Below, in pieces: positions 22,201 to 32,934 of a DNA stretch of 64,000 bases (within the stretch, counting starts at the first letter, position 1; each line of letters opens with the position of its first letter). Under the pieces are notes generated by a model. The model was not told the origin of the DNA and did not search any database. It saw only the letters and a program-made list of their open reading frames with translations. Source of the stretch: Brachionus manjavacas. Lineage: Eukaryota > Rotifera > Eurotatoria > Ploima > Brachionidae. The position numbers and the translations under genes were made by a program. The stretch spans positions 744,001-808,000 of the forward strand of contig JAHQIY010000018.1 of assembly GCA_019054805.1 (NCBI GenBank), read 5' to 3'.

Positions 22201-24211
22201 AAATTAGGTACAAACAATTGAATATCTCTTGCATCAGATTCAGTTCTTGGTCACTACACAGACCACTCTTGCCAAGCAAACAGTTGATTAATTTGAGCAA
22301 GAATTTTTCCTGAACTTGGCGCATATTTTTTAGGTTCGAGTTTAAAATTTTAATGAGCAAATAATTTTTAAACAGATACTCATTTCTAAGAACAGTCGAA
22401 TAAGGCTCTTGGTCAGCAATGTTCTCATTTTCCATGTTAAAAAATTAAATAAATTTTTTTTTAGAGAGATTTTTTTTTAAATAAATTAATCAAGCGCCAT
22501 TTTTGGTAACTATAGTTTTAATTTTGTTTAAGGAGGCATCATCGGTGCAAAGCGGTGCGCGCACTCTATCGCCTGCTTATCAACCACCAACTCCATCAAA
22601 TTACACCCAAGAAGAGCTAAATTTTCACTCGCCTTACTTTCAGACCAACACCAATCTTAAGCCGGACTCGTTTCTTAGTCCAAATAGCAATTTATCAAAT
22701 CCGCAAAATTCAAATGGCGGATCTTTGCCAGACTTGACTGCATTCCAATTACAAAATAATCAATTTCATCAAAATTTACAGCTGCATGATTACAGTCAAC
22801 GACAGAAAAACAATTACGAACTTCAATTACTTCAGGTATTCTTTTTTATTTTTGTTTTTTTTTTAAAATAAATTAATTATTTAAAAGCAATTTATTTGAT
22901 GGAGAATATTCTTTAAAAATATTTTTTTTTTAATTAATAATTAGAAATAAAAATTTTAGTATGTTAACTCATATTGAAATCTTGCGATAATTTTGACAGG
23001 ACCGAAGCTTATTTGAAAATATAATTAAGAGATAAAAAAGATTAATGATTAATTTTTTGTCATTTTAATAAAATTTGAGGCTTTTTGTGGATACCTTAAA
23101 ATAAAAATAAATAAAAAACTTAAAAATTTAAAAATCTTAAGATAAAAAAAATTATTTTTAATTTTGGATAGAGCCCAAAAATAGTGTAAAAATACATTAA
23201 AAAATTATTTTTTTTAGCCAAATATTCAACAGCATAGCCATATAGGACCGGTCAAGCCAACACATTTAGGTTCGGTCAGCCCTACTAGAGGTTCGGTTCG
23301 CTACAGTCCGACCAACTCTAATATAAATAGACGTCCCTCGCCACAAAGAACGCTACCACCAGGAATCAATACTCAATCCAAGTCTTCACTATCAGCCCAG
23401 TCGACTCCGACCTCCCCTCTTCATTCAAACCAGACCATGCCGATTCTCGAATTTAATATTAATTCTTCACAAGTGAATAATTACAGTAAAAATATGATGA
23501 ACAATGGCGTGTATAGAAACACGCCGGGTAATGTTTGCCAGAACGGCGGTGAGTCTTTGCCGCCCTCACCTCAATCTCAGCAAAGTTGTTTCAATTCACC
23601 TCAAGGCTCTCCTGATCCACTGTCCATTAGTCCCCAAGACATGAACCCATTCACATCGAGTAACAATTACGAAATAATACAGAAAAAATTTGATTGCATT
23701 AATTTAGTAAAAATAAAAAATATTTTTTTTTAAATTTTTATTTAATTATGTTAAAGGACTCGAGCAATAATCAATTTAGTTTTGGTCAATTTTTGATGAA
23801 CAACTCAAATCAGATGGTAAAAAAAAATCGCAGTGAAAATATTGGTGATACAATGGACAGCGATATTGGTGCTAAAAATCAATCTGTGATCAATAGTCGA
23901 AATGAGAGCTTAAGCAGCATTGGTAGTAGTTCGAACCAAGCGAATAATTTAAACTTGTTTAATGATATTGAAAATTACCAGCAAAATACATCGTATAAGA
24001 ATAATGTTCTTAGCAAAAATCATAAAAACTCAATTCCTAATATAATTTTGACTTATCCAGCAGGTTATATAAAAAAAATTTTTTTTTAAAAAAAATTAAA
24101 AAGTTAATTTTTATTTATTTAGAAGAAAAAGGTGACATGGTCATAAGTCAAGAGCTTTCGAGTGATTTGAACTTTGATGTCGCAAATTTGCTGGATTTTT
24201 CAGTAGGCTAA
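16298..24211 (+). CDS. CRTC: CREB-regulated transcription coactivator (CRTC/TORC), 8 exons
   Basis: Cytoplasm-to-nucleus shuttling coactivator that binds the CREB bZIP. Exons: 16298-16405, 16458-16535, 17786-17964, 18019-18265, 22533-22835, 23218-23706, 23757-24063, 24123-24211; in phase, about 599 aa. The N-terminal CREB-binding domain is textbook: RKFSEKIALLNQKEAEGNAAF. The join of exons 3 and 4 makes RRALSDSSINQTV, matching the SIK-phosphorylated 14-3-3 site (RRxxSDSALH in other animals). Exon 5 has GGSLPDLTAFQL, the second conserved 14-3-3 site. The middle is rich in Q, N, S and P. The C-terminus has PNIILTYPA and an acidic LSSDLNFDVANLLDF activation-like segment. The stop at 24209 is in-frame read-through of the last exon; GTAGGC at 24203 could instead be a donor to an exon near 24270. 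Polyadenylation signal near 24474. Confidence 0.92.
16536..17785. other. CRTC intron 2, no further feature seen
   Basis: A+T-rich sequence between the exons ending KIDRIE and beginning DSMNANE. A short less A+T-rich patch near 17070-17240 has no open frame that I can support. Confidence 0.5.
18434..18570. repeat. Diverged dispersed repeat, related to 26598-26730
   Basis: The string tgtagcgtcaattgctg, then gacgcaagcaaagatgagag and gtgagt, lines up by eye with tgtcacgccaacaatgg, gacacaagcaaggataaat and gtgagt at 26598, and the similarity fades after about 130 bp. Family unknown. A TG start could fit a long terminal repeat, but there is not enough to call it. Confidence 0.45.
19557..19989. mobile_element. 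433-bp miniature element with 8-bp target duplication
   Basis: It begins GGCAAATTG and ends CAATTTGCC. Both ends are flanked by the same 8 bp, AACAAAAT (19549-19556 and 19990-19997). It has no ORF and contains the palindrome TGACATGTCA-like motif acatgtcaagtaatg. A second copy lies in inverted orientation at about 30135-30553. The 8-bp duplication and G-rich tip fit a non-autonomous hAT-type element. Confidence 0.8.
20370..20863 (+). mobile_element. 494-bp hAT-like element with 23-bp inverted repeats and an ORF
   Basis: The inverted ends match at 22 of 23 positions; the left starts GGCAATAGTCGAATATGTGA and the right end, read inward, starts GGGAATAGTCGAATATGTGA. Identical 8-bp flanks CAAAATCC lie at 20362-20369 and 20864-20871. 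The hairpin motif TGTGATCGCTCGATCACA sits inside the left end and ATGTGATCG recurs at 20424. Inside is one ORF with a Cys/His cluster. At under 0.5 kb it is far too short for a full hAT transposase, so it is either internally deleted or carries a separate small gene. Confidence 0.85.
20468..20773 (+). CDS. Small Cys/His-cluster ORF inside the hAT-like element
   Basis: About 96-101 aa depending on which of the first three ATGs is used. It is lysine-rich, with a C-terminal cluster CDLC followed by HKSRCHK, which could bind one zinc ion (CxxC...HxxxxCH). This recalls the BED-type fingers at the N-terminus of hAT transposases, but the spacing is not standard and the usual aromatic residues are not obvious. 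The frame fills most of the element between its ends. It may be a leftover transposase N-terminus. Confidence 0.4.
   Translation: MCLMSKMSEKINSINDLIINEKISSVKRRAIEIEKASYENPIPSKIASTAVSNDLEKPKGQDKIQCDLCKAVGKMKFVENDWGQKIHKSRCHKDKNVKGKK
21299..22435 (-). CDS. Intronless helix-hairpin-helix protein nested in a CRTC intron
   Basis: A single 378-aa frame from ATGGAAAATGAG to TGA-free end at 21299, on the strand opposite CRTC. Residues 1-210 look all-helical and leucine-rich. Residues 215-290 are Ser/Lys-rich and low in complexity (SSSSTSILRCKRIRRLSS). Residues 312-378 hold a helix-hairpin-helix motif, NKLPGIGKVYANRLKEHKIS, continuing SLGDLVQFY. That motif usually contacts DNA without sequence specificity. 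The layout loosely recalls the RIF1 C-terminal domain (RGLGxLI...IxTIGDL), but that is a guess and the N-terminal part does not help. An intronless gene among intron-rich neighbours could be an old retrocopy. Base composition is clearly coding. I do not assign a name. Confidence 0.75.
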   Translation of the reverse strand: MENENIADQEPYSTVLRNEYLFKNYLLIKILNSNLKNMRQVQEKFLLKLINCLLGKSGLCSDQELNLMQEIFNCLYLICSKHCSGFALNCEDIDVEIVDQKLSSLIDQIDSVEPNILSSIKKFLSPTLDKIRNLFNLKKSGSFSAQSVEKLDKLVLNIIEKLVLVCESSENFELQIIIKDLDFLLQYHRNMSLKEAGKHPREFMSKSCTTIIGTDLKRKFSSIESDKVISSSSSTSILRCKRIRRLSSTSIPSISSTNSIENKISKELISNKRNQSLFQVINEAKNATKNRDNSYDIVSKLFPLSLSVNKLPGIGKVYANRLKEHKISSLGDLVQFYESKCAKNRSKFTTSIKYMTFMKSDTITKLVRIMQTVLKNQR

Positions 24212-24524
24212 AATTAAAAAATTAAATTGAATTTTTTGTTTTAAATAGTTTATCTAGAACTTTACAGGGCCTGTTTCAATTGATGAAGTAAACTCGATAA
24301 ATTTTAATGAATCAATTTAGTGTCAATTTTTTTTCTCATTTTTTTTGTAAATTAATTACTAGGTTTTATCGTCGCTTTTTATTTTAAATCAAAATTTGTT
24401 TTTTTTTCGCCGATCAATGATTATTGGTTCATACAAATGAGTTCTTTGGTGTCAAAATTATTGTTAAATTTATAAATAAAGTTTTTAATAAATTAAATCA
24501 ATATTTTTTTTAAAAAATCAATAA

Positions 24525-26500
24525 AAAATGCAGAAACTACATTCTGGGTGGTGGTCTAAACGCTAGAACAAAGCAAATAGGCTGAATAGGGGAAATGAAA
24601 ACGGTATGATGCTGAAAAGGATAATCAATGAGCTAGACTTTTCAGTAATTAATGATACGCGTCTTACCTGTAATATTTTTGATAAGAACTATTTTGAAAT
24701 GCTTGATCTTTTTTGAAAGCAAACTGGCAATTATTCAGCGAAATTTTAAATACTCATTTGATTGATTTCACTGAAAGTTCACTCACAAAAGATGAACTGA
24801 ATGGTAAAATTCCAGAAAAAATCATGTCTGTTTCACATAAAAGCATTACTTATCTATAGCAGAAAATCTACAAAACCAGTCTTCCCCGAACTTTGTTAAT
24901 AGTAGTAGTAGTAAAAAACCGCGGCATGAAATTGATCATGCGGAGCGCGTCAACAGTAGATGACGCCCTGTAGCGGTGGCGAGATGCTTGTCGAGGTTGT
25001 TCTTGAATAAGTTGACTGTAGTTGAGTTGATGACTTCGTCTGGTAGACCGTTCCAAAAGTTAGCAATTCTATTATTGAAAAAATTGTGCCTTGGATTACA
25101 ACATCTTACTATTCCACGCCTGAAAAGTCCTCTTTGACCCCGTCGCGGCTCCGAGCATAGCGGTTTTGCGTACCAGTTTATGTGCTCTAAATTTGATTCA
25201 AGCTTAAATTTCTGAATTATATCTCCGCGGATACGCCTTATTGTTAGTGTAGTTAGCCCTAGTTTGCTGCATCGATCTTCGTAGTTGAGGCTTTTGAATT
25301 CATGTATGGTTTTCGTGGCTCTGTGTTGTACTTTTTCTAGCAGTTTTATGTCTTTTTGGGTGTATGGACTCCAGGCCGAGCTTGCAAATTCCAAGTGCGG
25401 TCTAATATAACATGTGTAAAGCTTTTTCCAGAGTTTTGCGTCAATCTGATAAAAGAACGCAGGAAAGTTAGAAGAAGCTTCCAGAGAACTCGCTGTTTAA
25501 AAATTCAAGCAAAAATTTTACATCTGAGAAACCCTTTAAAAATTATGAAATCGAAATTGGTTTGATTTAATTTAGAACATTGGAAGAAATTCACTGTCAA
25601 GTAGGTCTTTTTGGAAAAAAATAAATTTAGATTAAAAAAGGATCAAATTTCATTCTTAATTTGAATTAAAATCATAAGGAATTAAAAACAAGTGAAGAAT
25701 AGGGAATATGCTTCGGAAAACTATTATCTTCAACATTTAGTCCTAATTCTGATTTATTTGATACTTAATAAGATATCGAAAAAACTGATTCTAATTCTGA
25801 ATTCTCTAAAAGTTATAACCAGTGCAATTTTAGTGATCCAATTCGGCCAAATGAATTAATTATGACTTTAAGAGATTGAAAAGTGAAGCAGCATCAGAAC
25901 CTGACCATGTTCATTACTTAAGGTTAAAAAATTTACCTAGAAATTGATTAATTTATATCATAAAACTCTTAAATCTATCTCTTCGACAAGGTGAAGTTCC
26001 GAAATCATGGAAAACTACGAAAATTACTATGATTCAAAATAATGCTTCTACTTAACAAGATCCCTCCAATTACAGACCATATAACGAGCTGTTAATGAAA
26101 GTTACTGGAATGTAATGTCTATTCAAGATTATACAATTTTTTTAGAACAAAATTCTTTTCTTATCCAGGAGCAATCTGGATTTAGGAAACACCAGTAACC
26201 ATCTTTTCTTTTTAATCAAAAAATTTGTGGACTCATTTAATAGAAAAATGAGTTTGGTGCCTTTCTATTGATATTTCCAAAGCCTTTGATATGATTTGGC
26301 ATGGATGTTTACTTTCTAAATTGATTAAAATGAATCCACCTCATTGCTTGACTTACTGGATTAGATCCTTTTTAGACTCTAGGACATTTAACTTAAATGT
26401 GAATGACCACTTGAGCAAAGAATACCAACTAACCGAAGGTGTCCCTCAAGGCTCAGTAATTAGTCCTCTTTTAATTAACAGGTGTTCACAAAAGAATGTT
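24525..26500 (+). mobile_element. Old decayed LINE copy, ORF2 only
   Basis: Homologous along its length to 52320-53900 of the near-complete LINE, with many substitutions, small deletions (one of about 170 bp near 24712) and stops in all frames. Recognisable pieces are the endonuclease end (aaactacattctgggtggtg), the IKERRKVRR region (25450), and the RT motif before the active site (RKHQ, DMIWHGCLLSKLIKMNPPH, ITAGVPQGSVISPLL-like at 26420-26475). It stops abruptly at 26478, before the FADD box. It is clearly older than the 50-64 kb copies. It is interrupted by a different LINE piece at 24899-25435. Confidence 0.85.
24899..25435 (-). mobile_element. 3' end of a CR1-like LINE inserted in the older LINE
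   Basis: The minus strand encodes a 152-aa ORF2 C-terminus typical of CR1-type LINEs: FASSAWSPYTQKDIKLLEKV, then LNYEDRCSKLGLTTLTIRRI and NFFNNRIANFWNGLPDEVIN. It is nearly intact and ends in a (TAC)n-type 3' tail at 24899-24914. The host LINE resumes after it (cttccccgaactttgttaat on the left, ctgataaaagaacg on the right), so this is the younger of the two. No convincing target duplication is seen. Confidence 0.85.
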
Positions 26501-26597
26501 CAAAAGTTTAAGATTTAAAAAAAATATGTTCCCATAGACAAAATTTAACCAAATCTTGTTCAATTATTGTGTATAATCTAATAATTAAAAAAACATA

Positions 26598-26730
26598 AAT
26601 GTCACGCCAACAATGGGTGACACAAGCAAGGATAAATAAAAGATTATTTTATTTCACTTGCCAGTGAGTCCAAGTAGAATATACTTCTCTTCTTAGTAGC
26701 TGGCTTGTTCATTTATTTATAATAAAAGAT
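26598..26730. repeat. Second copy of the dispersed repeat at 18434
   Basis: Begins tgtcacgccaacaatgg and is alignable by eye with 18434-18570 at perhaps 70 per cent. No coding content. Family unknown. Confidence 0.45.
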
Positions 26731-27105
26731 TAAACTAATAAAAAAAGTTTTCACAATCAACTTTCAATATTTAAAAACGACATCTTTTAAAATATTATAA
26801 AGTTACTTTGTTTTCAAGATATTATATTTATATAAAGAAGTTATACCAAAAAAACTAGTTGTTAAAATTTTTATTAACAGAAAAAGGCCATCTTGAATAC
26901 CTTTGCCTTAAAATGACGAGTGTCTTTTGATGTTTTTATAATTAATAAATATAATTTGAAAACATTTGGACCTTCCTTTAGTAAGATAAAGCAAAAAGCT
27001 AATTTATTTTTTTACTGTCTATTTGAAAAAGGATTTATTATTTTTTCTTTTTTAACAGCTAATATAATTATTTGGTAGCTAAATCAAAATTGATGTGTAT
27101 TACAA

Positions 27106-27215
27106 TTCAACCTCGATAATCCGGCGTCATCGGGAAAAGATGATTTTTCCGGTTTAAAGAAAATGCCGAATCCTCGATAGTCCGGAAATCTATTAAAATT
27201 CAATTTTGTCGGATT
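27106..27215. mobile_element. Possible single end of a Tigger/pogo-like DNA transposon
   Basis: The motif caacctcgataatccggcg, with the related cctcgatagtccggaaatc 60 bp later, resembles the ends of Tigger/pogo elements (AACCTCGATAATTCGGA-type). It is unusually G+C-rich for its surroundings. I could not find a matching inverted partner, so only one end may be left. Confidence 0.25.
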
Positions 27216-28312
27216 AAAAAAAAAATTTTTTACAAAAATATTTTATTTTACTTCATTTACTCAATTATTACAAAACAAATAAAAAAAAAACTTAATTTAC
27301 GGATACAAAAAAATACAAAAATTTATTTTTAACTTTTAAAAAATGTCCAAAATGGTCGCTTGTAGTTTATTTTTTTCACACTTTCAATTTTATTTTTTAT
27401 CTACTTAAAAAAAATATTATCTATGTATAAAAAAATAAATTAGCTCCTGAAATAATTATTTACAAAAAACTAAATATTTCAACCAAACAATTACAATTAC
27501 TATTCAAAAAAATTCTTCTTTTTTCGATAAAAGAACCGCAATTCTTGCTAATGAAATGGTTTATATAAGATCCATTTTTTTTGAATAATGAAATTGCAAC
27601 ATGAAATAAATCAGTATCGAATATTTTTTGAATGTGGTAAATATCGTCTTTAATCTCTGACTTGTAAATTTTACAAAAAAATTAATTTTTTTTGGAAATT
27701 AAAATTTAGCAATTTTTCGCGAAAAAATGTAAAAATTGAAATTATTTCTTTTATGTACATCTTACTTTTTCTTTTTTCCTTTTTAAAGCATCTCACTAGA
27801 AAAATTTTGGACGTTGCAGAATGTCTTATTTGGACTTTTCAAAAAAGGTAAAATGTTTAATCAACTGAAATTTAAGATTTCAGTTTCAATAAATTTTTTA
27901 GGTAATTAGAATTGACATTGGAAATGAATCATTAATAATTACGAATGGTCAAATCAATAATTTCTTTTTCAAATGGAATTTCTCTCTTAATAATTCGTTT
28001 TAAATAAAAAAAATTTTCATTTATGATTTTACGTTAATTTACGTGAATTATCGTAAAATGTTGTCAAATTATGGAAATTAACTGAAAATATGGTATAATC
28101 CTTGAATCAAATCACCACTTTATCTTTATAAAAAGAATAAAGAAAATCAAGAAAAATTAAAGATTTAAAAATGATTATTTTGTTGAATTGTTAACAAAAT
28201 TTTGATTTTTAAGTGAATTTGAAAAAATTTTCTCAAATATTCAAAATTGAAATATTGAATTACATTTTAAAAATTTTTTTATTTCTTTTAATAATAAAAA
28301 TCATAGTAAAAA

Positions 28313-29530
28313 ATGTCCAGGCTTATATTAAATAGAACTCGGACTATTGTTCCAAGAGTAACTCTTTATAAATAAAATTTAGGGAGAATTTTTCATTTCA
28401 AATAGCTTTTGAGAATAGGTTCATCAAGCCAAATCTTATCTGCCACCTACTCAAACAATTCTACACCGATTAACTTCGGAATTTTGTTTGTTCCTCAACA
28501 AGAAGCATGGGTGATAGAAAGAATGGGAAAATTTAACAAAATACTGTCACCAGTGAGACTCAATATATTTTATTTTATTTGAAAAATCAAAAATTTTATT
28601 TTAAGGGTCTAAATTTTTTAATTCCAATTATCGATAAAGTAAAATATCTGCAGAGTTTGAAAGAAATTGTAATTGATATCCCAGTTCAAAGTGCTATTAC
28701 CAAGGATAATGTGACTCTTAAACTAGATGGTGTTCTTTACTTGAAAATTTTTGATCCCTATTTGGCATCGTATGGTGTAGATGATGCCGAGCATGCCATA
28801 ACACAACTTGCACAAACTACAATGAGATCCGAACTTGGTAAAATAGTGCTTGATTCTGTGTTCAGAGAGCGAGAATCTTTGAACATTGCTATAGTGGAGT
28901 CCATCAATAAGGCAGCCAATGCTTGGGGCATCAATTGTCTTCGCTACGAGATCAGAGATGTGAAATTGCCAGAAAAAGTGCAAGAAGCAATGCAAATGCA
29001 AGTTGAAGCTGAACGAAAGAAAAGAGCGGCGATTCTTGAATCTGAAGGGCTCAGAGAGGCGAGCATAAACAAGGCAGAAGGAGAAAAGAGATCAAAAATT
29101 TTAGTCTCAGAAGCCAACCAGCTAGAACAAATAAACCGAGCTCAGGGTGAAGCCGAAGCGCTGATGAGAGTTGCCAAAGCCAAAGCCGACTCAATCAGTC
29201 TTGTTGCCGAATCATTGAAGCAAAATGTTTAAGCTTTTTTTTTTTTTTTATTTGGGTTTATTTTTTTATTTAGAAAGGAGAAGAATCAGCTGGTCTTTTC
29301 TTGGCACAGCAGTATGTAAATGAATTTGGTAAATTAGCTAAAACCAACAACACTGTGATTATGCCAGGAGATATTTCAAATGTGAACAGCATGGTAACAC
29401 AGGTATAAATGAGAAAATCAGAAAATAATTAAGGTTAAAATAATTTTTATTTTTAAAGGCATTGTCTATTTATAAGACATTAAATCGAAATGAACCTGCC
29501 GAAATCGAGTCTAAGAATAAATCTAATTAA
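28313..29530 (+). CDS. STOML2: Stomatin-like protein 2, mitochondrial, 5 exons
   Basis: SPFH-family scaffold of the inner mitochondrial membrane that binds cardiolipin and prohibitins. Exons: 28313-28357, 28406-28552, 28606-29226, 29274-29402, 29459-29530; in phase, about 337 aa against 356 in human. The N-terminus (MSRLILNRTRTIVPR) is basic and free of acidic residues, as expected for a mitochondrial presequence. The SPFH domain starts at FGILFVPQQEAWVIERMGKF and runs through LKEIVIDIPVQSAITKDNV and YGVDDAEHAITQLAQTTMRS. A long Glu/Ala/Lys coiled coil follows (QVEAERKKRAAILESEG, INRAQGEAEALMRVAKAKAD). The C-terminal LFLAQQYVNEFGKLAK is the STOML2-type extension, which ordinary stomatins lack. 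Polyadenylation signal AATAAA at 29594. Confidence 0.95.
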
Positions 29531-30950
29531 TCAGATTAGATTTATTTTAAAAATTCGAAACTTTAGATCAAACATAATTTTATTAACTTCTAAAATAAAT
29601 TTTAGAATCCTCTTTTTTTTTTTTAATTGATAGTTCCAATTTCCATGCACATTATTTTTGACGATATTCTATAATTTATCATTGATTATATATTAAAACA
29701 AATTATCAAAAATAAATGTAGAAAAGATGACACTCTATACATTAATTTTACCTAATGAATTATCAAGAAAAAAAAATCGTCAAACAGCCGAATTTTTTCA
29801 TTTTTCTTAAAATTTATTTATTTTTTCAATTTTTTTTAAATTAAAAAATGAAGGTGAATGGTGAATTTTATTTAAGATTTTTATTTTTATTTTTCATTGA
29901 TTTAAGCCTCATAGGCAAAAAAAATTACATATTTAAAAAATGATTAAAAGCTGTATTAATAGCTTTAATTGTTAAATTAATTTTTTATTTTATTTTATAC
30001 ATCACCAGAATTGGCGTTTTAAAAAATTAAATTAATAATTAATTGATATTATTTATTATAATTAATACTATTTATTAATTTAATTAATAAATATTCAAAT
30101 TTAAAAATAGATTGAATTTTTAGCATTTTAATATGGCAAATTGAAGTTTCAAATAAAATTTTAAGATCAAAAAGATCATTTAAAATTTTAAAACTTAATT
30201 AATTTAATGATTTTGATAATTTTTAGGAAATAAATACTAAACATTACTTGACATGTTATGTCTAATAATGGTTCATTATCAAATTAACATCAAAATAAAT
30301 GATCTCTCAATCAACAATTTAAATAATTTAGGTTAAGTTAATTCAAATTTAAAATTTTTTATATCCACTCATTCAAACTTAAATAATGTTTTGATTTTTC
30401 CACTTAAATAAACTAAAATTTTTAAAACACTAAATTTTTTTGTCTTTAAAAGTAAGTTTTCATTAAAATCAATTAAAATATTTAAACTTATTAAAGTTCG
30501 ATCAAAAGGGACATTTTAAAATTTTAAAAATGAAAATAAACTTGACATGACATGTCAAGTAATTGCTTTGGAAAAAATTTATTTCTTTTATATTATAAGA
30601 AAATATCACAATTTATATTTTGATCTTTTGGTCTTGATCTCAAACTTCTATTTGGCTTTAATATCAATACAGATCACAAAAAATTTTTAATTAAAAAGTC
30701 AGATTTTATTTTTTCAAGGTTTAAAAATTTCATTCTTAAAAGTTTTCGAGCGATCATAAAAAATTAATATTCAAAAAAATCTGAAGAATTGATTGATGCA
30801 AGTGTAAACTTTTTTGTCATAAACTAATCCTAAACTCTAGAAATATTAACTGAAATTTTAAAAAATAACTTTTATTTTTTAATCTTAATAAATTTAACAA
30901 AAGTTTTTTGAATTTAATTTAAAGAAAAATAATAATTATGATTTAAAAAA
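29531..30950. other. Convergent intergenic region of STOML2 and FBXW2
   Basis: 1.4 kb between two 3' ends. It contains the STOML2 signal (29594), the FBXW2 signal on the minus strand (30871-30876) and the inverted copy of the 19557 element. Otherwise A+T-rich, with no gene. Confidence 0.6.
30135..30553 (-). mobile_element. Second, diverged copy of the 19557 miniature element
   Basis: It starts GGCAAATTGAAGTTTCAAAT and runs as the reverse complement of 19989-19557 along its whole length (shared blocks include ctaaacattacttgacatg and gttcgatcaaaagggacatt). The far end diverges at aaacttgacatgacatgtc, so that terminus is rearranged and no target duplication is visible. It shows the family is dispersed. 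Confidence 0.8.
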
Positions 30951-32760
30951 TTATTTTATCAACTCATTTGTTTGAATTACAAAACATTCATTTCTTCGCG
31001 ATGAATAAAAAACTAAAGGAAAACAATTTTTTTTTGGATTAAAAACTTCATGTTCTAATGAAAAACCATTAAGCCAATTTTTATCACCTAAAACAAATTG
31101 TTCCTGAATACTGTTGAGTAGAATTCTATAAAACTTTTGCTGTCGGTCTATATTCAAATTAGCATCTATCTTATTAATTGATTTTGACTTCAAATTAACC
31201 ATATAAAACGAATGCTCCTCGTCAACAAGCAAACAAAAGCTTAGAAAAAATTAATTTCTTTATTTTAATTAGAAAAAAATCAAAATCTTACTTAAGCCCT
31301 ATGGATACAATCTCGAATTGGCCTATACCATGATTGTAAAGAAACCTATGATTCAAAAATTCAAGACACTTTTCATCCAAGGGCGAGTCCGTGCATTCCA
31401 CTTCAAGGCATTGCTCTGGCACATTTTTCTCAATAAAATACCTTTGACAAAAAACTTTTCTATTTTGGCTTGAATTATTGTCAGCAATTAAAAATATGTT
31501 CAATACTTTGCTATTAAAACTAAGCCAACTTTTATTACTAATCAGAGCACTGCTGTCACTATTTGTCTCATAAATACTTTCCATATCTATAAACTTGACA
31601 TATTCGTCTGATATCTTCAAGTTGTATCTGAACCTAAATGTATTCTGGGCATTTGAGTCATTAGGGTCTTCGAAGTCGTCAATTTTTTCCACCAAATTGA
31701 CATAACAGAGGCTATTGGCGCCCAGAATAATCACCAAATAGTCGTTGTTTGCGTAGTGGTGCACACTTACTGAGACTATCCATGCCAAATTGTCGATGGT
31801 CCTAATTGGCTTGTTTATAATTGACTGTGCTCGTTCTTCGGGCTGCATCGGCCAAAATTTGACTGTGCCATCCGCTGAGCCTGACACAATCAATTTTAGT
31901 CCTTCATCAAAAGTGAAACCGGTCACTGAACATGTATGCCCAATGTATTCGTGCAAAAATTGCTCTGATTCCATTGAATAGAGGCCTATTGTCATAAAAT
32001 AGGTGCTTGCTAGCAAATACTTGTCATTAAAGCTGAACTTCTGGGCTCTTGATTGCAGAGTCATTGTCTTGTGGTATGTCCATTTTGAACTATTGGTGTC
32101 CATTGTCCAAAATTTTACTACATGGGTAGCTTAATATTAATTAGTATAAAATTTGATTAGATTCGGTGTGAATATGAGAATAGGAATTGTTAATTGTTAA
32201 TAAACTAGGATTTATCTCACCAGTGGCTACTATGTTTTTATAAGTTGATATGGCTTCTATTTCCACAGGCCCAAAGCTTGTTGATTTAAAAACTGCACCG
32301 TGCTCCAGTTTGCTCGACTCTTTCATAATACTGACAAAAATTTTCTTGTAATTTCTCTCGGCAAGGTCCGGGTTGAAATCGTTTTGCTCCATGAGGTTTA
32401 TAGGCAGGTGTTTGAGACACATCTGATACCAAAAAGTATTAAAACCAAAGCTTATTTTTTCATTCCAAGTTTTGCTAACCTGAAAATTTTTTTTTTAAAA
32501 ATTGTCAAAAAAAATAAACCAAGTGGCTTTACCAAACAGCACTTGAGCAAACTTTTCCAATCCAGAAAGCCGATTATAATTTCGACTATTTCGCTTGGTA
32601 GAATGGCGAAAAAGTCGCGTTTATACTCGGCTAGGCACTGTTCGACTAAAATTAAGTCGCTGGGCTCACAAATCTTGAGATATTCCATAAAAAATTGCTG
32701 ACGTCTTTTCGGATTTGCTTTCAGCTGGCTTAAAACAGCTTTATCTATTTCGCATTCCAT
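30951..32760 (-). CDS. FBXW2: F-box/WD40 protein, FBXW2 type, 4 exons
   Basis: Substrate receptor of an SCF (Skp1-Cul1-F-box) ubiquitin ligase. Exons: 32760-32533, 32479-32221, 32129-31292, 31239-30951; in phase, about 537 aa (human 454). The F-box lies near residues 48-80: YKRDFFAILPSEIVEIIIGF, then LDWKSLLKCCLVSKTWNEKI, which matches human FBXW2 (KRDFLKLLPLELS...LLTCCLVSKQWN). WD40 repeats follow, the clearest being GHTCSVTGFTFDEGLKLIVS then GSADGTVKFW, and EEHSFYMVNLKSKSI. The C-terminal GDKNWLNGF matches GEASWLNGL of FBXW2. Other blades are eroded, so the propeller has diverged. It is head to head with the peptidase homologue, 174 bp apart. Confidence 0.85.
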
Positions 32761-32934
32761 TTTAAACTAAACTAAAAACTAATTTATGCTAATGAATATT
32801 TAAATCTATTCAATAATAAAAATAAATATGCATGGTTGGAAGAAAAAAAATTAAGTTTTATTATATAACTATGAAATATTTCAAAAAATAAATTTGAAAA
32901 AGAAAAATTTTATCAAAAAGTAAAATCAATAAAA
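32761..32934. promoter_or_regulatory. 174-bp divergent promoter, FBXW2 / M3 peptidase homologue
   Basis: The two start codons (32760 minus, 32935 plus) face away from each other with only 174 bp between, so 5' UTRs and core promoters must both fit here. It is A+T-rich, with no motif I can name. Confidence 0.6.

Larger units (their letters stand above)
18266..22532. other. 4.27 kb CRTC intron with repeats and a nested antisense gene
   Basis: This is the only intron of comparable size in the gene apart from the 1.25 kb intron at 16536-17785. From left to right it contains a diverged repeat scrap (18434-18570), an 8-bp-duplication element (19557-19989), a second such element carrying an ORF (20370-20863) and a minus-strand intronless gene (21299-22435). 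I see nothing else in the rest. Confidence 0.7.
26520..28312. other. Intergenic region with repeat scraps
   Basis: Between the old LINE and STOML2. It holds the diverged repeat at 26598-26730 and a possible DNA-transposon end at 27106-27215. The rest is A+T-rich, with no supported gene. Confidence 0.5.
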
